Notes: generated by a model from the letters alone, not told the origin. Counted from the first letter of the stretch, positions 1 through 9,180 are shown. The stretch is DNA of 64,000 nt from Rhizobiales bacterium GAS188 (GCA_900104855.1 FNSS01000001.1:4154001-4218000), one strand, 5' to 3'. Numbers and translations: made by a program.

Positions 1-66
1 GCCGGTCGATCTCAACGGTTTCTTCCGCCAAGACTCGACCCACCGAGATGCACAGGAGCGCGCCTC

Positions 67-738
67 GTGACGCAACAGCCCAAGGGCGCGAGCGGCCCGC
101 CCCAGCGCCGTCTGCTGCAAGGCAGCTACGGGCGCCTCGAGCCGCTCGACGAGGCGCGGCATGGCGAGAGCCTGTGGCAGGCCGTCAAGGGCGCCGACGC
201 CATGTGGACCTATATGGCCTACGGGCCCTGGCACGATGAAACCTCCTTCCGCGCCTGGCTGAAGGAGCGCCAGGCGCTGACGGATCCGCTCTATTATGCG
301 GTGGTCGACGGCAAGACCAATCGCGCGCTCGGCTGCGTGACCTTGATGCGCATCGATCAGACGAATGGCTGCATCGAGACCGGCCATATCTTCTTCTCGC
401 CGGCGCTGCAGAAGACGCCGCTCGCGACCGAGGCGGTATTCCTGCAGGCAAAGCACGTCTTCGACGATCTCGGCTATCGCCGCTTCGAATGGAAATGCGA
501 CAACGCCAACGAGCCTTCGCGCCGTGCCGCGCGCCGCTTCGGCTTCGTGTTCGAAGGCATCTTCCGCCAGCACGCGATCAATAAGGGGCGCAACCGCGAC
601 ACGGCCTGGTTCTCGATCATCGACGGCGAATGGCCGGCCCGCAAGGCGGCCTTCGAGCGCTTCCTGGCGCTTGAGAATTTCGACGCCGACGGCCAGCAGA
701 AAGTGGGCTTGTCCGCCTTGAACGGCGCGACGGGGTGA
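67..738 (+). CDS. GNAT-family N-acetyltransferase, RimJ/RimL type
   Basis: A 223-residue GNAT acetyltransferase of the RimJ/RimL branch, which transfers acetyl from acetyl-CoA to a protein N-terminus or a small amine; the substrate cannot be read from sequence. Seen: the central strand LGCVTLMRID (about residue 88), the segment TGHIFFSPALQKTPLATEA leading to the CoA-binding turn, and the typical final helix-strand EPSRRAARRFGFVFEG (about 157-172). Start is GTG at 67; no in-frame ATG gives this N-terminus. The TGA overlaps the GTG of the next acetyltransferase (GTGA), so the two are probably co-translated. The last ~30 bases resemble a short stretch near 19.11 kb (see findings). Confidence 0.9.
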   Translation: MTQQPKGASGPPQRRLLQGSYGRLEPLDEARHGESLWQAVKGADAMWTYMAYGPWHDETSFRAWLKERQALTDPLYYAVVDGKTNRALGCVTLMRIDQTNGCIETGHIFFSPALQKTPLATEAVFLQAKHVFDDLGYRRFEWKCDNANEPSRRAARRFGFVFEGIFRQHAINKGRNRDTAWFSIIDGEWPARKAAFERFLALENFDADGQQKVGLSALNGATG

Positions 739-1193
739 CGGGGCTCGCTTCCTTGCGTCGCGCTGCTCTTGAGGACCTCACGGCGCTGATCTCGCTGCAG
801 CGCGCCGCCTATGCGCGCAACCGCGAGATCCTCGGCTGCGAACCCTTGCCGCTCATGGTCGATTATGCGGAAATCCTGAAGAGCCACGAGGTCTGGCTCG
901 CCGGCGGCGAGGCAGCGCCCGACGGAGCGCTGATCCTCGAGGCGCGCAAGGACGATCTGTTGATCTGGAGCGTCGCCGTCGCGCCTGCGGCGCAAGGGCG
1001 TCGTCTCGGCAACGATCTCCTGGCCGCGGCCGAAACCCGGGCCCGCGAGCTCGGGCACCGCTTGCTGCGTCTCTATACGGGCGAGAAGCTCGAGGCGAAT
1101 ATCGCCTGGTATCGCCGTCACGGCTACGCGGTCGAGCGCGTCGAGGCGCTGTCCGACCGCAACATCGTGCATATGGTCAAGGCGATCGCCTGA
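735..1193 (+). CDS. GNAT-family N-acetyltransferase
   Basis: A 152-residue single-domain GNAT protein. The acetyl-CoA pyrophosphate-binding loop is VAPAAQGRRLGNDLL (about residues 80-94), preceded by the beta-strand LLIWSVAVAP, and followed by LRLYTGEKLEANIAWYRRHG (about 118-137), the classic motif B region of small-molecule acetyltransferases. It starts at a GTG that overlaps the stop of the upstream RimJ/RimL-type gene by four bases. The pair therefore forms a two-gene unit of acetyltransferases from different GNAT branches. Cytosolic; substrate unknown. Confidence 0.88.
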   Translation: MTGLASLRRAALEDLTALISLQRAAYARNREILGCEPLPLMVDYAEILKSHEVWLAGGEAAPDGALILEARKDDLLIWSVAVAPAAQGRRLGNDLLAAAETRARELGHRLLRLYTGEKLEANIAWYRRHGYAVERVEALSDRNIVHMVKAIA

Positions 1194-1261
1194 CGGCCCG
1201 GCCGAGCGGAAGCTTCGGCGAGCCAGGACGCCTGACGGACGCCCGGGAATGTGTGAGGAAG

Positions 1262-1864
1262 ATGAGCGACCACCGTCAGCATGCGCCTGCAACCTTGCGC
1301 AATCGCGATTCCATTCTCGATGTCCTTCGTGGTGTCCTGCCGATGACGGGCCTCGTCCTCGAAATCGCCAGCGGTTCGGGCGAGCACGTCGTTCATTTTG
1401 CGAAAAATCTCGCCGGTCTCATTTTCCAGCCTTCCGATCCGGATCCGGACGCCTTGCTGAGCGTATCGGCATGGGTGAAAGCGACACGCGTCACGAATGT
1501 GCGTCCGCCGATCATCCTGGATGCTTCCCGACCACCTTGGCCGATCGTTTCGGCTGACGGAATCATCTGCATCAACATGGTCCACATTTCCCCTTGGGAC
1601 ACGACGGTCGGATTGATGAAGGGTGCCGGCGCAATCCTGCCTCCGGCGTCACCGCTCTACCTCTACGGCCCATACAAACGCGAAGAGGTCCCAACGGCCC
1701 CCAGCAACCAGGCGTTCGATCGGAGCCTTCGCGATCATAACCCGAGCTGGGGCCTGCGAGACCTGGAAGCGGTCGCAGGGACGGCGCAATCCGCTGGGTT
1801 CTCAGAGCCGGTGATCACCGAGATGCCAGCAAACAATCTGAGCGTAGTGTTCCGCCGGAAGTGA
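1262..1864 (+). CDS. DUF938 family SAM-dependent methyltransferase-like protein
   Basis: A 200-residue protein of the DUF938 family, a group with a class I SAM-methyltransferase fold and no firmly assigned substrate. The SAM-binding motif I is LVLEIASGSGEHVVHFA (about residues 31-47), and the INMVHISPWDTTVGLM segment (about 105-120) is a family hallmark. The ATG at 1262 is preferred over the GTG at 1253 because the purine-rich GAGGAAG directly precedes it at suitable distance; the longer start would leave no ribosome site. Transcribed alone, in the same direction as the upstream acetyltransferases, with 68 bases between. Confidence 0.85.
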   Translation: MSDHRQHAPATLRNRDSILDVLRGVLPMTGLVLEIASGSGEHVVHFAKNLAGLIFQPSDPDPDALLSVSAWVKATRVTNVRPPIILDASRPPWPIVSADGIICINMVHISPWDTTVGLMKGAGAILPPASPLYLYGPYKREEVPTAPSNQAFDRSLRDHNPSWGLRDLEAVAGTAQSAGFSEPVITEMPANNLSVVFRRK

Positions 1865-2203
1865 TGGTGACGTGCCGTTGATGACGCGCTTGCTGACGGC
1901 GGCTTTGGGTCAAAAAAAGCGGCGTTTTCGGCATGTGGTGATCGACGTTTGCCGTTTCGCCCGCGATAGAGTATCGCTTGGCTTCTGATTATGTCGCTCC
2001 GCCATGGCCCGGTGCCTGAAGGGCGGCGCATGTTCGATGTGTCGGCTGAAGAGACCACCCAACTCGCCGAAGCGAACGATCTCCAGCGCATACTGCGGTT
2101 AGAGGCTAAGTCCGTGCAGCAAGCCAATCGTTTGGTTGGGCTGACCTGGACCCATCCAGCTTTCGTGAAGGCCATTTGATCCGAGGAAGAGCGGGAGGAA
2201 GGC
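1865..2203. other. gap with no convincing gene
   Basis: About 340 bases. A 62-codon frame at 1991-2179 (+) and a longer opposite-strand frame exist, but neither shows a recognisable domain, and no good ribosome-binding site was seen before the forward one. A purine-rich RBS (GGGAGGAAGG) at its right edge belongs to the next gene. Confidence 0.4.
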
Positions 2204-2614
2204 GTGAGCGTGAAAATTCGACAAGCGTCGTGTAGCTGCGGGCAGCTCCGGCTCATGTGCCAAGGCGAGCCGGTCCGGGTCTCGATGTGTCACTGCCTCG
2301 AATGTCAGCGTCGGACCGGAAGCGCCTTCGGTGCTCAAGCGTGGTATCCGAGAGACCAAGTCCGGCCCCCCGAGGGCACCGTCAAACGTTATGCACGTGT
2401 CGCGGAAAGTGGCAGGACGGTCAATTTCGGCTTCTGCCCGGAGTGCGGAGGAACAGTGTTCTGGGAAGCTGAGCTGCGCCCTGACCTGATCGCCGTGGCC
2501 GTCGGCACGTTCGCCGATCCGAGTTTTGAGAAGCCAAGTCTTTCGGGATGGGAGAGAAGGCAGCACCCCTGGACGAAGGCAATAGACGCCCAGAAAATTG
2601 AACATTCGGAGTGA
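2204..2614 (+). CDS. GFA family (glutathione-dependent formaldehyde-activating fold) protein
   Basis: A 136-residue GFA/CENP-V fold zinc protein. The family binds zinc through Cys clusters; the founding member speeds adduct formation between formaldehyde and glutathione, but most relatives are uncharacterised. Seen: SCSCG (about residue 9), CHCLECQRRTGSAF (about 29-42) and CPECGG (about 78-83), which supply the conserved Cys ligands. Start is GTG, chosen because GGGAGGAAGGC lies just before it. It stands alone; the glutathione-dependent formaldehyde dehydrogenase of this window is 32 kb away, so a formaldehyde role is not supported by context. Confidence 0.88.
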   Translation: MSVKIRQASCSCGQLRLMCQGEPVRVSMCHCLECQRRTGSAFGAQAWYPRDQVRPPEGTVKRYARVAESGRTVNFGFCPECGGTVFWEAELRPDLIAVAVGTFADPSFEKPSLSGWERRQHPWTKAIDAQKIEHSE

Positions 2615-2885
2615 AACCCACAGCGACCGCCTCGTGAGCGGCCAGATCACGTTTAAATCCTCCATATCCTTGCCGATCGCGATAATCTCGCCGCGAGCTG
2701 TTGTGGACTAGCGGCCGCGCAATGCAGTTTGAAACCACCATTTACTTTTGCAGCCAAGTTTTCGACGAGATTCGTTCATGGTGAATTTACGATAGGGGTA
2801 TATTGGAGACGGATCGATTATGGGTTGTGGAATTTAAATGCAGCAGGACCCGGAAGATAATGGTGCCGTTGCCATCGCGACGAGC

Positions 2886-4445
2886 ATGAAGAAACTGTCA
2901 CGGCGCCAACTGCTCGATGGCAGCATCGGAATCGGCGCGTTTTTGCTGACCGCGGGGGCCGTCAGGGCCGAAGACCCCATGCACGGCACAATGGACATGT
3001 CCTCCCACATGGACATGTCTCCCAGCATGGGCATGGTGCCAGACAAGCCGGCGCCCGCCATGGATCAGCCGCTTGTCGAGCCCGAGGTGCGGCGGTCCGT
3101 CAATGGCGTGCTCAGCACGACCTTGCGGGTAGGCTACGCTTACCGGCAGATCGGCGGTGTCAGGCTCTATGTTCGGTCTTATGAAGGCGGCAGCCCAGGA
3201 CCTACCTTGCGCATGAAGCCCGGCGACACGTTGCGCATCAAGCTGATCAATGATCTGCCGCCGAACCGGGACTGGCTTCCCGCCGACATCAGTCAGCCGC
3301 ATCAGTTCAACAACACCAATTTCCACTTCCATGGATCGCATGCGAGCCCAAGCGGCATTGCCGACAACGTCATGCGCTCGATGGCCCCTGGCCACACCTA
3401 CGACATCGAGATCAAGCTGCCGGAGGACCACACCAAGGGGACCTACTGGTATCACCCCCACCACCACGGCAGCGCCGATATCCAGATGTCGAGCGGCATG
3501 GTGGGCGGCCTCGTCATCGAGGGCGATTTCGCCGATGTGCCGGAGATAGCCGCCTCCCGCGAGCGCCTGCTGGTGCTGACCCAGGTGGTGTATGACGCGA
3601 ACGGCATGGTCGAGAATTTCGAGACGCTGTTCCCGGAGACGGCGACCCGCTTCCTGGCGATCAACGGACAACGCCGCCCGATGATCGAGATGCGCCCCGG
3701 CGAAGTGCAGCGCTGGCGTATCCTCAATGCGGCCTATCAGGACGACATGCTGCTCGATCTGGAGAAGCATGAGCTGCATGCCGTCGCCTATGACGGCATT
3801 CAACTCGGGGCCGTCCAGCCTCTCAAGCAGCTCCTGATCGCGCCGGGCCAGCGCGCTGATCTGCTGGTGCAGGCGGGCTCCGCCGGCACCTATGCGTTGA
3901 ACGCGGCACCTTACGATCAGGGGCACCCCTCGCCGGTCGGCCCGCTGGCGAGGGTGGTGGTGTCAGGCGCGCCGATGGACATGAAGCTGCCGGAAGCATT
4001 GCCGCCGCCGCCACTGCAAACCATCAAGGAATCCGAAATCACCAACCGACGTACGGTGACCCTTTCGGCAACCGCGCCGGAGGCAGATGCTGCCGGCCAT
4101 TGGCAGGAATTCGGCTTCTTCATCGACGGCAAGAAGTTTGATCCGAGCCGGATCGATCAACGGGTCAAGCTCGGTGCGGTCGAGGAGTGGACGATCGTCA
4201 ACACGCATGAGCACGACGACCACGTCTTTCATATCCACACCAATCCGTTCCAGGTCGTGTCGGTCAACGGCAAGGCGCTGGCCGTGCCGGAGTGGCGCGA
4301 TTCTGTCATCGTCGAGCGCAAGGGTGGCCAAGTCGTGTTCCGCTCGCGCTTTCTCGATTTTACCGGTGTCTACATGGTCCATTGCCACATGATGAACCAT
4401 GAGGAAATGGGCATGATGCAGACTGTCGAAGTCTACAAGTCCTGA
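2886..4445 (+). CDS. multicopper oxidase, Tat-exported, with Met-rich N-terminus
   Basis: A 519-residue periplasmic three-domain multicopper oxidase that oxidises a substrate or Cu(I) with reduction of O2 to water. Seen in order: Tat-type signal SRRQLLDGSIGIGAFLL (residues 5-21), a Met-rich stretch MHGTMDMSSHMDMSPSMGM just after it, and the four copper motifs HFHGS (about 149), HPHHHG (about 190), HVFHIHTNPF (about 445) and HCHMMNHEEMGMM (about 499, giving the type 1 and trinuclear ligands). An earlier in-frame ATG at 2838 would put 16 residues before the Tat motif; 2886 fits a signal peptide better. First gene of an apparent operon; the next gene starts 12 bases on. Met-rich segments in this family often bind Cu(I), which suggests cuprous oxidase activity (inference). 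Confidence 0.92.
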   Translation: MKKLSRRQLLDGSIGIGAFLLTAGAVRAEDPMHGTMDMSSHMDMSPSMGMVPDKPAPAMDQPLVEPEVRRSVNGVLSTTLRVGYAYRQIGGVRLYVRSYEGGSPGPTLRMKPGDTLRIKLINDLPPNRDWLPADISQPHQFNNTNFHFHGSHASPSGIADNVMRSMAPGHTYDIEIKLPEDHTKGTYWYHPHHHGSADIQMSSGMVGGLVIEGDFADVPEIAASRERLLVLTQVVYDANGMVENFETLFPETATRFLAINGQRRPMIEMRPGEVQRWRILNAAYQDDMLLDLEKHELHAVAYDGIQLGAVQPLKQLLIAPGQRADLLVQAGSAGTYALNAAPYDQGHPSPVGPLARVVVSGAPMDMKLPEALPPPPLQTIKESEITNRRTVTLSATAPEADAAGHWQEFGFFIDGKKFDPSRIDQRVKLGAVEEWTIVNTHEHDDHVFHIHTNPFQVVSVNGKALAVPEWRDSVIVERKGGQVVFRSRFLDFTGVYMVHCHMMNHEEMGMMQTVEVYKS

Positions 4446-4457
4446 GCGGAAACGATT

Positions 4458-5273
4458 ATGAATTTGACTACGATAGCCGAAGTCAAACGCCCGGCATCGG
4501 TTGACGACGTCGATGGCTGGCGTGACGGTTATTCGTGGCTGGCCGGCGGTACTTGGTTGTTCTCCGAGCCACAGGTGGCCGTCGACACGCTGATCGATCT
4601 CGACAGCCTGGGCTGGGCGCCGCTGACGGTGACGGAAGCGGGCCTCGACATCGCCGCGACCTGTCGGGTCGTGGAGCTGCACGACTTCCAAGGCCCGCCT
4701 GGATGGCGCGCGGTGGCGCTGTTCCGGAAATGCATCGACTCGTTCCTGATGTCGTTCAAGATCTGGAATGCCGCGACCATCGGCGGCAATGTCTGCATGT
4801 CGCTGCCCGCGGGTGCGATGATCTCGCTGACCGCGGCTCTCGAAGGTGTCTGCACGCTGTGGCCGCGCGACGGCGCGCCGCGCGAGGTGTCCGTCGTCGA
4901 TTTCGTGACCGGCAACCACCAGAACGTGCTGCGGAAGGGCGAGCTGCTGCGCAAGATCCATTTGCCCGTGGCCTCTTTGTCCAAACGCACCGCCATGCGG
5001 CAGGTGTCGCTGACCAAATTCGGACGTTCGGCCGCCCTTATCATCGCCACGGTGGGTGACCATGGCGCGGATTTCCTGCTGACTGTCTCGGCGGCCACGC
5101 CGCGGCCGGTGCAGTTGCGCTTCGCCACCTGCCCATCGGCTGAAGAACTACGCCATGCCCTGGACGCCCGCTTGCCGCCGGAAGCGTATTTCGACGACGT
5201 GCACGGATCGGCTCCGTACAAGCGCCACGTCACGCAATATCTTGCCGAACAGATCCGCACGGAGCTTGCTTGA
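4458..5273 (+). CDS. molybdenum hydroxylase FAD-binding subunit (xanthine dehydrogenase family)
   Basis: A 271-residue FAD-binding (CoxM/XdhB-like) subunit of a xanthine dehydrogenase-family enzyme; FAD passes electrons from the iron-sulfur clusters to the final acceptor. Seen: the FAD-contacting LAGGTW (about residues 29-34; family form AGGTD/N), IWNAATIGGNVC (about 102-113; family form xRNxATIGGNxxxxxP) and a C-terminal CO_deh_flav_C-like part. It is shorter than the usual ~290 residues and has Trp where Asp/Asn is usual in the first motif. It sits between the multicopper oxidase and the fused Fe-S/Mo subunit; its TGA overlaps the TTG start of the latter. Confidence 0.85.
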   Translation: MNLTTIAEVKRPASVDDVDGWRDGYSWLAGGTWLFSEPQVAVDTLIDLDSLGWAPLTVTEAGLDIAATCRVVELHDFQGPPGWRAVALFRKCIDSFLMSFKIWNAATIGGNVCMSLPAGAMISLTAALEGVCTLWPRDGAPREVSVVDFVTGNHQNVLRKGELLRKIHLPVASLSKRTAMRQVSLTKFGRSAALIIATVGDHGADFLLTVSAATPRPVQLRFATCPSAEELRHALDARLPPEAYFDDVHGSAPYKRHVTQYLAEQIRTELA

Positions 5274-7975
5274 TCCATTTCCATGTCAACGGCCGTCGCT
5301 ACGCGGCCGAGCCGACTGCCGGCCAATGCTTGCGCACCCTTTTGCGCGATCTCGGTGTGTTCGGCGTCAAGAAGGGCTGTGACGCCGGTGATTGCGGGGC
5401 TTGCACCGTGCATATCGACGGCAAGCCCTTTCATTCCTGCCTGGTGCCGGCCTTCCGAGGCGAAGGGCGCGAGATCACTACGATCGAGGGCCTGGCTACG
5501 AACGGCGAGCTGCATCCGATGCAGAAGGCGTTTCACGATGCGCAGGCCTTCCAATGCGGCTATTGCACGGCCGGCATGATCATGACGGCGGTGACACTGA
5601 CCGACGCGCAGAAAACCGATCTGCCGCACGCGCTGAAGGGCAACCTCTGCCGCTGCACCGGCTATCGGTCGATCAACGACGCGCTGCTCGGCACATGCAA
5701 CATCGAGGCGGACGAGGCCGGCAAGGCACTGGGCGCCAGCCTGCCCAATCCGTTCACCGATGCCATCGTGACCGGCAAGGCGCGCTACACGATGGATCTG
5801 GCCATCGAGGGGCTGCTGCACCTGAAGGTTCGGCGCTCGCCGCATGCCCATGCGCGCATTGTCTCCATCGACAAAAGCGCGGCGCTCGCCGTGCCTGGCG
5901 TTGTGGCGGTCTATGCCTGGGAAGATGTGCCGAAGCGTCTTTTCAGTTCGGCGTTGCACGAGGACCATCTCGTCGACCCCGATGACATCATGCTGCTCGA
6001 CAACGTCGCGCGCTTCGCAGGCCAGCGGGTCGCAGCCGTGGTGGCGGAGACGGAGGCGGCGGCCGAGGCCGGCTGCCGGGCGCTGCACGTGGAATACGAG
6101 ATCCTGCCGACCGTATTCGATCCGGTATTGGCGGTGCAACCCGGCGCACCGCTGCTGCATGACAAAGACTTGGTGACCGCCAGCAACAACATCTTCTGCA
6201 CGCTGCAGGGTGAAATCGGCGATGTCGCCAAGGGCTTCAAGGAAGCCGATGTGGTGCACGAGCAGACCTATTCGACCACCCGCGTGCAGCATGTGCATCT
6301 CGAGACGCATGGATCGATCGCCTGGAAGGGTGAGGATGACCGCTGGCATGTCCGCACGAGCTCGCAGGCGCCGTTCGCCGCGCGGCAAAAGCTCGCCTAC
6401 ATCATGGGGATTCCGCCACGCGACCTGCATGTGTTCACCGCGCGCGTCGGGGGAGGTTTCGGCGGCAAGCAGGAAATGGTTTCGGAAGATCTCGTGCTGT
6501 TCGCCACGATGAAGCTGGGTCGCCCGGTGAAGTGGGAATGGAGCCGCGAGGAAGAATTCATCGGCGCCACGACGCGGCACCAGATGACCACCAGAGTGAA
6601 GATTGGCGCGCGCAAGGACGGCACGCTGACGGCGCTCGACGTGGAGGTGTTCTCCAACACCGGCGCCTATGGCGGCCATGGCAGCGAAACCTTGGCAGCC
6701 GCGATGGCGAGCCCGATCGCGGCCTATCGCTGCGCGAACAAGAAGGGCATCGGCCGCGCTGTCTACACCAACATGACACCGGGCGGCGGGTTTCGCGGCT
6801 ATGGCGCCTCGCAGACCACCTTCGCGGTGGAATGTGCGATCGACGAGCTGGCAAGACTGCTCGACATCGACCCGTTCGAGATGCGGCGCAAGAATGTGGT
6901 GCAGCCGGGCGACAACATCGAATCGATCTGGAAGGAACCAAACGACGCCAGCTTCGGCAGCTATGGCATCGGTGAATGCCTTGATATCGTCGAGCGGGAG
7001 CTGCAGAAGGGCAATGGCGTCACGAGGCCCGAAGGTGCGGAATGGGCCGAGGGCCAGGGTGTTGCATTGGCCATGCTGGAATGCGGGCCGCCGACCGAGC
7101 ATCGCTCGGGCGCCGAGATGCGACTGCTGCCGGACGGCACCTACCATCTCGCCTGCGGCTCGACCGAAATGGGCAACGGAATCATCACGGCGCACAAGCA
7201 GATCGCCGCATCGATGCTGGGCACGCGCGTCGATGATATCGACATCATCAACGCCGATACCGATTGCACACCCTATGACACCGGCACCTTTGCGAGCACG
7301 GGCGTTGTGGTAGGAGGCAAGGCGGTTCACTTGGCCGCCCAGGCCATGTCGGGCGATATCATCGACTTTGCCAGTCGCTACACCGGCGTGGCAGTCGACC
7401 AATGCCGCCTCGACAACGACGGTGTCATCTGTGGCAACAAGCGGATTTCGCTGCGTGAGCTGCATGCCGAAGGTGCGAAGGTCGACCATCGCTTCTCGGT
7501 CAGCCGTCGGGCCTATCTCTCGCCGCGCACGATCGCCTTCAACGTGCAGGGGGTGCGACTTGCGGTGCATCGCGTGACCGGCGAAATCCGTGTGCTGCAC
7601 AGCGTGCATGCGGCCGATATCGGCCGGCCGATCAACCCGATGCAGTGCCGCGGCCAGCTCGATGGCGCCGTCGCAATGGGCTATGGCTGGGCGCTGGTCG
7701 AGAACATGGTGCATGACGACGAAGGGCACATGGTCAATCCGCAGCTGCGCAACTGCCGCATCCCCACCTTTGCCGACACGCCGCATACCGACATCTTCTT
7801 TGCCGACACGATCGACCTGATCGGGCCTCTTGGTGCGAAGTCCCAGGGTGAGTGCGGCATCAATCCGGTGGCGCCGGCCGTCTCGAATGCGTTGGCCAAT
7901 GCCACGGGCGTGCGTTTCGCCCATCTGCCATTCACGCCCGACCGTCTTTTCGCGAAACTCGCTGCCGCCAAATGA
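5270..7975 (+). CDS. molybdenum hydroxylase, fused 2Fe-2S and molybdopterin-binding subunits
   Basis: A 901-residue fusion of the small 2Fe-2S subunit and the large Mo-cofactor subunit of a xanthine dehydrogenase-family enzyme. Residues 1-150 carry the plant-type cluster CDAGDCGACTVHIDGKPFHSC-type ligands near residues 37-58 and the second cluster QCGYCTAGM...NLCRCTGYR (about 97-135). From about 165 the aldehyde oxidase/xanthine dehydrogenase domains follow, with GGGFGGKQE (about 393), the Mo-cofactor loop GGGFRGYG (about 506) and the catalytic Glu in SQGECGINP (about 857). No signal peptide, so cytoplasmic. The start appears to be TTG inside a TTGA overlap. Members hydroxylate purines, aldehydes or N-heterocycles; the substrate here is unknown. 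The stop overlaps the next ATG. Confidence 0.9.
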   Translation: MIHFHVNGRRYAAEPTAGQCLRTLLRDLGVFGVKKGCDAGDCGACTVHIDGKPFHSCLVPAFRGEGREITTIEGLATNGELHPMQKAFHDAQAFQCGYCTAGMIMTAVTLTDAQKTDLPHALKGNLCRCTGYRSINDALLGTCNIEADEAGKALGASLPNPFTDAIVTGKARYTMDLAIEGLLHLKVRRSPHAHARIVSIDKSAALAVPGVVAVYAWEDVPKRLFSSALHEDHLVDPDDIMLLDNVARFAGQRVAAVVAETEAAAEAGCRALHVEYEILPTVFDPVLAVQPGAPLLHDKDLVTASNNIFCTLQGEIGDVAKGFKEADVVHEQTYSTTRVQHVHLETHGSIAWKGEDDRWHVRTSSQAPFAARQKLAYIMGIPPRDLHVFTARVGGGFGGKQEMVSEDLVLFATMKLGRPVKWEWSREEEFIGATTRHQMTTRVKIGARKDGTLTALDVEVFSNTGAYGGHGSETLAAAMASPIAAYRCANKKGIGRAVYTNMTPGGGFRGYGASQTTFAVECAIDELARLLDIDPFEMRRKNVVQPGDNIESIWKEPNDASFGSYGIGECLDIVERELQKGNGVTRPEGAEWAEGQGVALAMLECGPPTEHRSGAEMRLLPDGTYHLACGSTEMGNGIITAHKQIAASMLGTRVDDIDIINADTDCTPYDTGTFASTGVVVGGKAVHLAAQAMSGDIIDFASRYTGVAVDQCRLDNDGVICGNKRISLRELHAEGAKVDHRFSVSRRAYLSPRTIAFNVQGVRLAVHRVTGEIRVLHSVHAADIGRPINPMQCRGQLDGAVAMGYGWALVENMVHDDEGHMVNPQLRNCRIPTFADTPHTDIFFADTIDLIGPLGAKSQGECGINPVAPAVSNALANATGVRFAHLPFTPDRLFAKLAAAK

Positions 7976-8928
7976 GCGAGGCTGCGACCAGCGTCAGCAT
8001 CGTCACGCAAACCTGCGTTCGGCCGGAGAGCGCCGACGCGTTCGCACAATGGCAGGGCGAAACCAGCAAGGTGATCTCCAGCTTCCCAGGGTTCATCGAG
8101 CAGCGACTGATGCCACCCCACCCGCCGCTGCAGGTCGATTGGGTGATCCTGCAGCGTTTCGTCAGCCTGGAAGATGCCAAGCGATGGCTGGGCTCGTCCG
8201 AACGGCAGTCCCGCATCGAAGGGGCCACCCCGATGCTTGTGGGGCGCGACGACGTTCACATCGTGCGCGACGATGCCAGTGCGGCGCGCACAGCGCCGGT
8301 CTCCGCGGTGATGAGCACGCGGGTGAAGCCCGGCATGGAGGCTGAATACCTGAAATGGGAGCAGAAGATCGCCGCGGCGCAGTCGAAGGCAGCAGGGTTG
8401 CAGGGCTATCGCTTCGAACCGCCTGTGCCGGGCGTGCAGGAGGACTTTATCGCGATCTTGCGTTTCGACAGCGAGACCAATCTGCGGACCTGGCTCGAGT
8501 CGCCGCGACGGCGGCAGTTGCTCGACGAAGCCGCCCCGCTGACGGCGGAGTTCCACGCACGGATGGCGGAAAGCGGCTTCGAGCAATGGTTTCGCGACGC
8601 CACGCCGGAGGGTGCGCCTGTGCCCGCAGCGTGGAAGATGAACATGATCGTGCTTCTGGCGCTCTATCCGATCGTCTTCCTCTGGGGCCTGTTGGTCGGC
8701 ACACCAATCCTGACGAAGGCGCTCAACCTGAATTTCCCGGTCGCACTCTTTATCGGTAACGCTTTCAGCGTCATCCTCACCTCGTATCTCGTGCCGTGGA
8801 CCGCCAAACGGCTCAGCTGGTGGCTAACGCCGCCGAAGGATGGGCGAGCCCTTGTGAGCTTACGGGGCACCAGTTTGCTGATCGCGGCCTACATAATCAT
8901 GATCTTGCTGTTCTGGAAGGCCTTATAG
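7972..8928 (+). CDS. membrane-anchored protein with two antibiotic biosynthesis monooxygenase (ABM)-like domains
   Basis: A 318-residue protein. Two dimeric alpha-beta-barrel (ABM-type) repeats are visible: about residues 5-90 (VSIVTQTCVRPESADAFAQW onwards) and about 105-195 (VSAVMSTRVKPGMEAEYLKW onwards). From about residue 222 three hydrophobic helices follow (MIVLLALYPIVFLWGLLVG; FPVALFIGNAFSVILTSYLV; LLIAAYIIMILLF). ABM domains occur in cofactor-free monooxygenases, haem degradases and isomerases. The ATG at 7972 overlaps the stop of the Mo subunit (ATGA), making it the last gene of the operon. Earlier in-frame starts would lie inside the upstream gene. Which reaction it performs is not known. 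Confidence 0.82.
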   Translation: MSEAATSVSIVTQTCVRPESADAFAQWQGETSKVISSFPGFIEQRLMPPHPPLQVDWVILQRFVSLEDAKRWLGSSERQSRIEGATPMLVGRDDVHIVRDDASAARTAPVSAVMSTRVKPGMEAEYLKWEQKIAAAQSKAAGLQGYRFEPPVPGVQEDFIAILRFDSETNLRTWLESPRRRQLLDEAAPLTAEFHARMAESGFEQWFRDATPEGAPVPAAWKMNMIVLLALYPIVFLWGLLVGTPILTKALNLNFPVALFIGNAFSVILTSYLVPWTAKRLSWWLTPPKDGRALVSLRGTSLLIAAYIIMILLFWKAL

Positions 8929-8978
8929 CTGGTCGTGCGGCCCGTGTTTGCGATCGAAGGCCGCCGGTAGGTGAACGG

Positions 8979-9017
8979 CCGCAGGGGCGAGCGTCCAGGA
9001 AGACCTCGCCCCTGCGG
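8979..9017 (+). terminator. hairpin after the molybdenum hydroxylase operon
   Basis: CCGCAGGGGCGAG and CTCGCCCCTGCGG form a 13-base-pair GC-rich stem about 50 bases after the last gene of the operon. There is no T-run, so it may stall or protect mRNA rather than act as a classic terminator. Confidence 0.4.
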
Positions 9018-9180
9018 GAGCTGACCGATCGCTTTCGGCCAAGTCCGGTCGCTTGGGCGCGGTTGGCCGAAGATCCGACTTGAGTCGATCGCGGCTTTCA
9101 ATTGTGCCTGTTTGAGTTCGGAGCCCAGCTTCTCCCCGAAGTGGTCTTGATCTTCGTCGCAACCAATCATCCGGGCGGTC

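Noticed and set aside
1991-2179. 62-codon plus-strand frame before the GFA gene
   Set aside because: No recognisable domain and no good ribosome site, so not listed as a gene.
4529-7924. A 1131-codon open frame on the minus strand opposite the molybdenum hydroxylase genes
   Set aside because: It is a mirror of high-GC codon bias; the plus-strand genes have clear Fe-S, Mo and FAD motifs, and the minus frame shows only His/Arg/Ala-rich text with no domain.
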